Shown in pieces: positions 63,760-64,000 of a DNA stretch of 64,000 bases. A program made the translations under genes and the position numbers. Within the stretch, counting starts at the first letter, position 1. The number at the start of each line of letters is the position of its first letter. Origin of the DNA: Saccharopolyspora hordei (GTDB taxonomy: Bacteria; Actinomycetota; Actinomycetes; Mycobacteriales; Pseudonocardiaceae). Location: NCBI RefSeq assembly GCF_013410345.1, contig NZ_JACCFJ010000001.1, positions 4,191,001 through 4,255,000 of the forward strand. Reading direction: 5' to 3'. The notes under the pieces are model-generated. The model made no database searches. It saw nothing but the letters and a program-made list of their open reading frames with translations, and was not told the DNA's origin.

Positions 63760-64000
63760 GTGCGTCGTCGTGATTTCCTGACCGTGCTCGCCGTGTCCTC
63801 GACCGGGTTACTCGCCGCCTGCAGCGGTGGCCGTGCCGATCCCGAGCAGGCACCCGTCCCGCCACCGGTCCCGCCGGAGCAGCTCTCCTCGGTGACGCTG
63901 CGCGTCGGTGACCAGAAGGGCAACTCCCGGTCGTTGCTGCACTCGGCGGGTCTGGACGACTTCCCCTACACCGTCCAGTGGGCCACCTTCCCGTCCGGGC
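63760..64000 (+). CDS. Tat-type substrate-binding lipoprotein, SsuA-like (5' part, cut by window end)
   Basis: 80 codons are visible from GTG at 63760 (in-frame GTGs at 63751 and 63739 also exist). MRRRDFLTV is a twin-arginine motif; a hydrophobic stretch ends in a lipobox LLAAC with Cys near residue 21, then a Pro-rich linker. The mature start VTLRVGDQKGNSRSLLHSAG and FPYTVQWATFPSG is typical of aliphatic sulfonate/nitrate ABC transporter binding proteins. Folded export by Tat and lipid anchoring are predicted. The rest lies outside the window. Confidence 0.83.
   Translation, partial: MRRRDFLTVLAVSSTGLLAACSGGRADPEQAPVPPPVPPEQLSSVTLRVGDQKGNSRSLLHSAGLDDFPYTVQWATFPSG

Overview
This is a GC-rich (roughly 72-74%) actinomycete chromosome segment. 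Frequent GTG starts, start/stop-coupled operons, a conservon, an Lrp-linked branched-chain 2-oxoacid dehydrogenase operon, an acyl-CoA carboxylase with epsilon subunit and two DUF3040 proteins all point to Actinobacteria. The overall style, together with a recurrent TCCACNGTGGA palindrome, suggests Pseudonocardiaceae (Saccharopolyspora or Amycolatopsis-like); that genus-level guess is inference. Apart from one IS30-type insertion the window looks like ordinary chromosome. I saw no tRNA, rRNA, CRISPR array or prophage.

Layout. 0-5.8 kb: a HerA-like ATPase (DUF853), an SDR oxidoreductase behind a promoter with a dyad on its -10, then larE-larB-larC for the nickel-pincer cofactor (no larA here) and a SnoaL-like protein. 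5.8-9.4 kb: a PaoABC/YagTSR-type molybdenum hydroxylase operon on the minus strand, preceded by a tandem 20-bp dyad. 9.4-11.1 kb: a small cluster around a stand-alone LigD-type polymerase. 11.2-13.7 kb: CoA-transferase family III and exonuclease III. 13.7-17.7 kb: an Lrp regulator divergent from E1-alpha, E1-beta and E2 of a branched-chain 2-oxoacid dehydrogenase. 17.7-22.5 kb: regulators (an unknown HTH protein with a double palindromic operator, a GntR protein, an orphan repeat-helix protein) and an MFS exporter with its TetR. 22.5-25.8 kb: FMN reductase, class III aminotransferase and an HATPase-like regulator.

25.8-27.2 kb: an IS30-family element flanked by inverted copies of a hairpin repeat. 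27.3-33.5 kb: a compact transketolase, DUF2795 and DUF3040 proteins, LysR, an MBL-fold hydrolase and an amidohydrolase. 33.5-36.5 kb: a GntR-kinase-dehydrogenase operon for a four-carbon acid sugar, with a well-formed promoter and operator. 36.5-40.5 kb: a complete cvnA-B-C-D conservon, divergent from a styrene-monooxygenase-like flavoprotein. 42.6-44.4 kb: a secreted CocE/NonD hydrolase. 44.5-46.8 kb: arsR-acr3-arsC divergent from an ArsI-type lyase. 46.8-48.5 kb: a DUF885 protein. 48.5-53.7 kb: acyl-CoA carboxylase (beta, epsilon, alpha-biotin) and a tandem double-TetR regulator.

54-64 kb: a glutamine-synthetase-like enzyme, an LLM flavin oxidoreductase, RecQ, a stand-alone XdhC Rossmann domain, a methyltransferase, a ClpC-like unfoldase with an HspR-type operator half-site, a glutaredoxin-type ArsC, a second DUF3040 protein and the start of a Tat-exported substrate-binding lipoprotein cut by the window edge.

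No single unmistakable new system stands out. The most promising under-described signals are the double operator beside the unknown gene at 17741-18400, the double-TetR next to the carboxylase, the small gene cluster around the LigD-type polymerase, the enriched TCCACNGTGGA motif and the repeat structure around the IS30 element.
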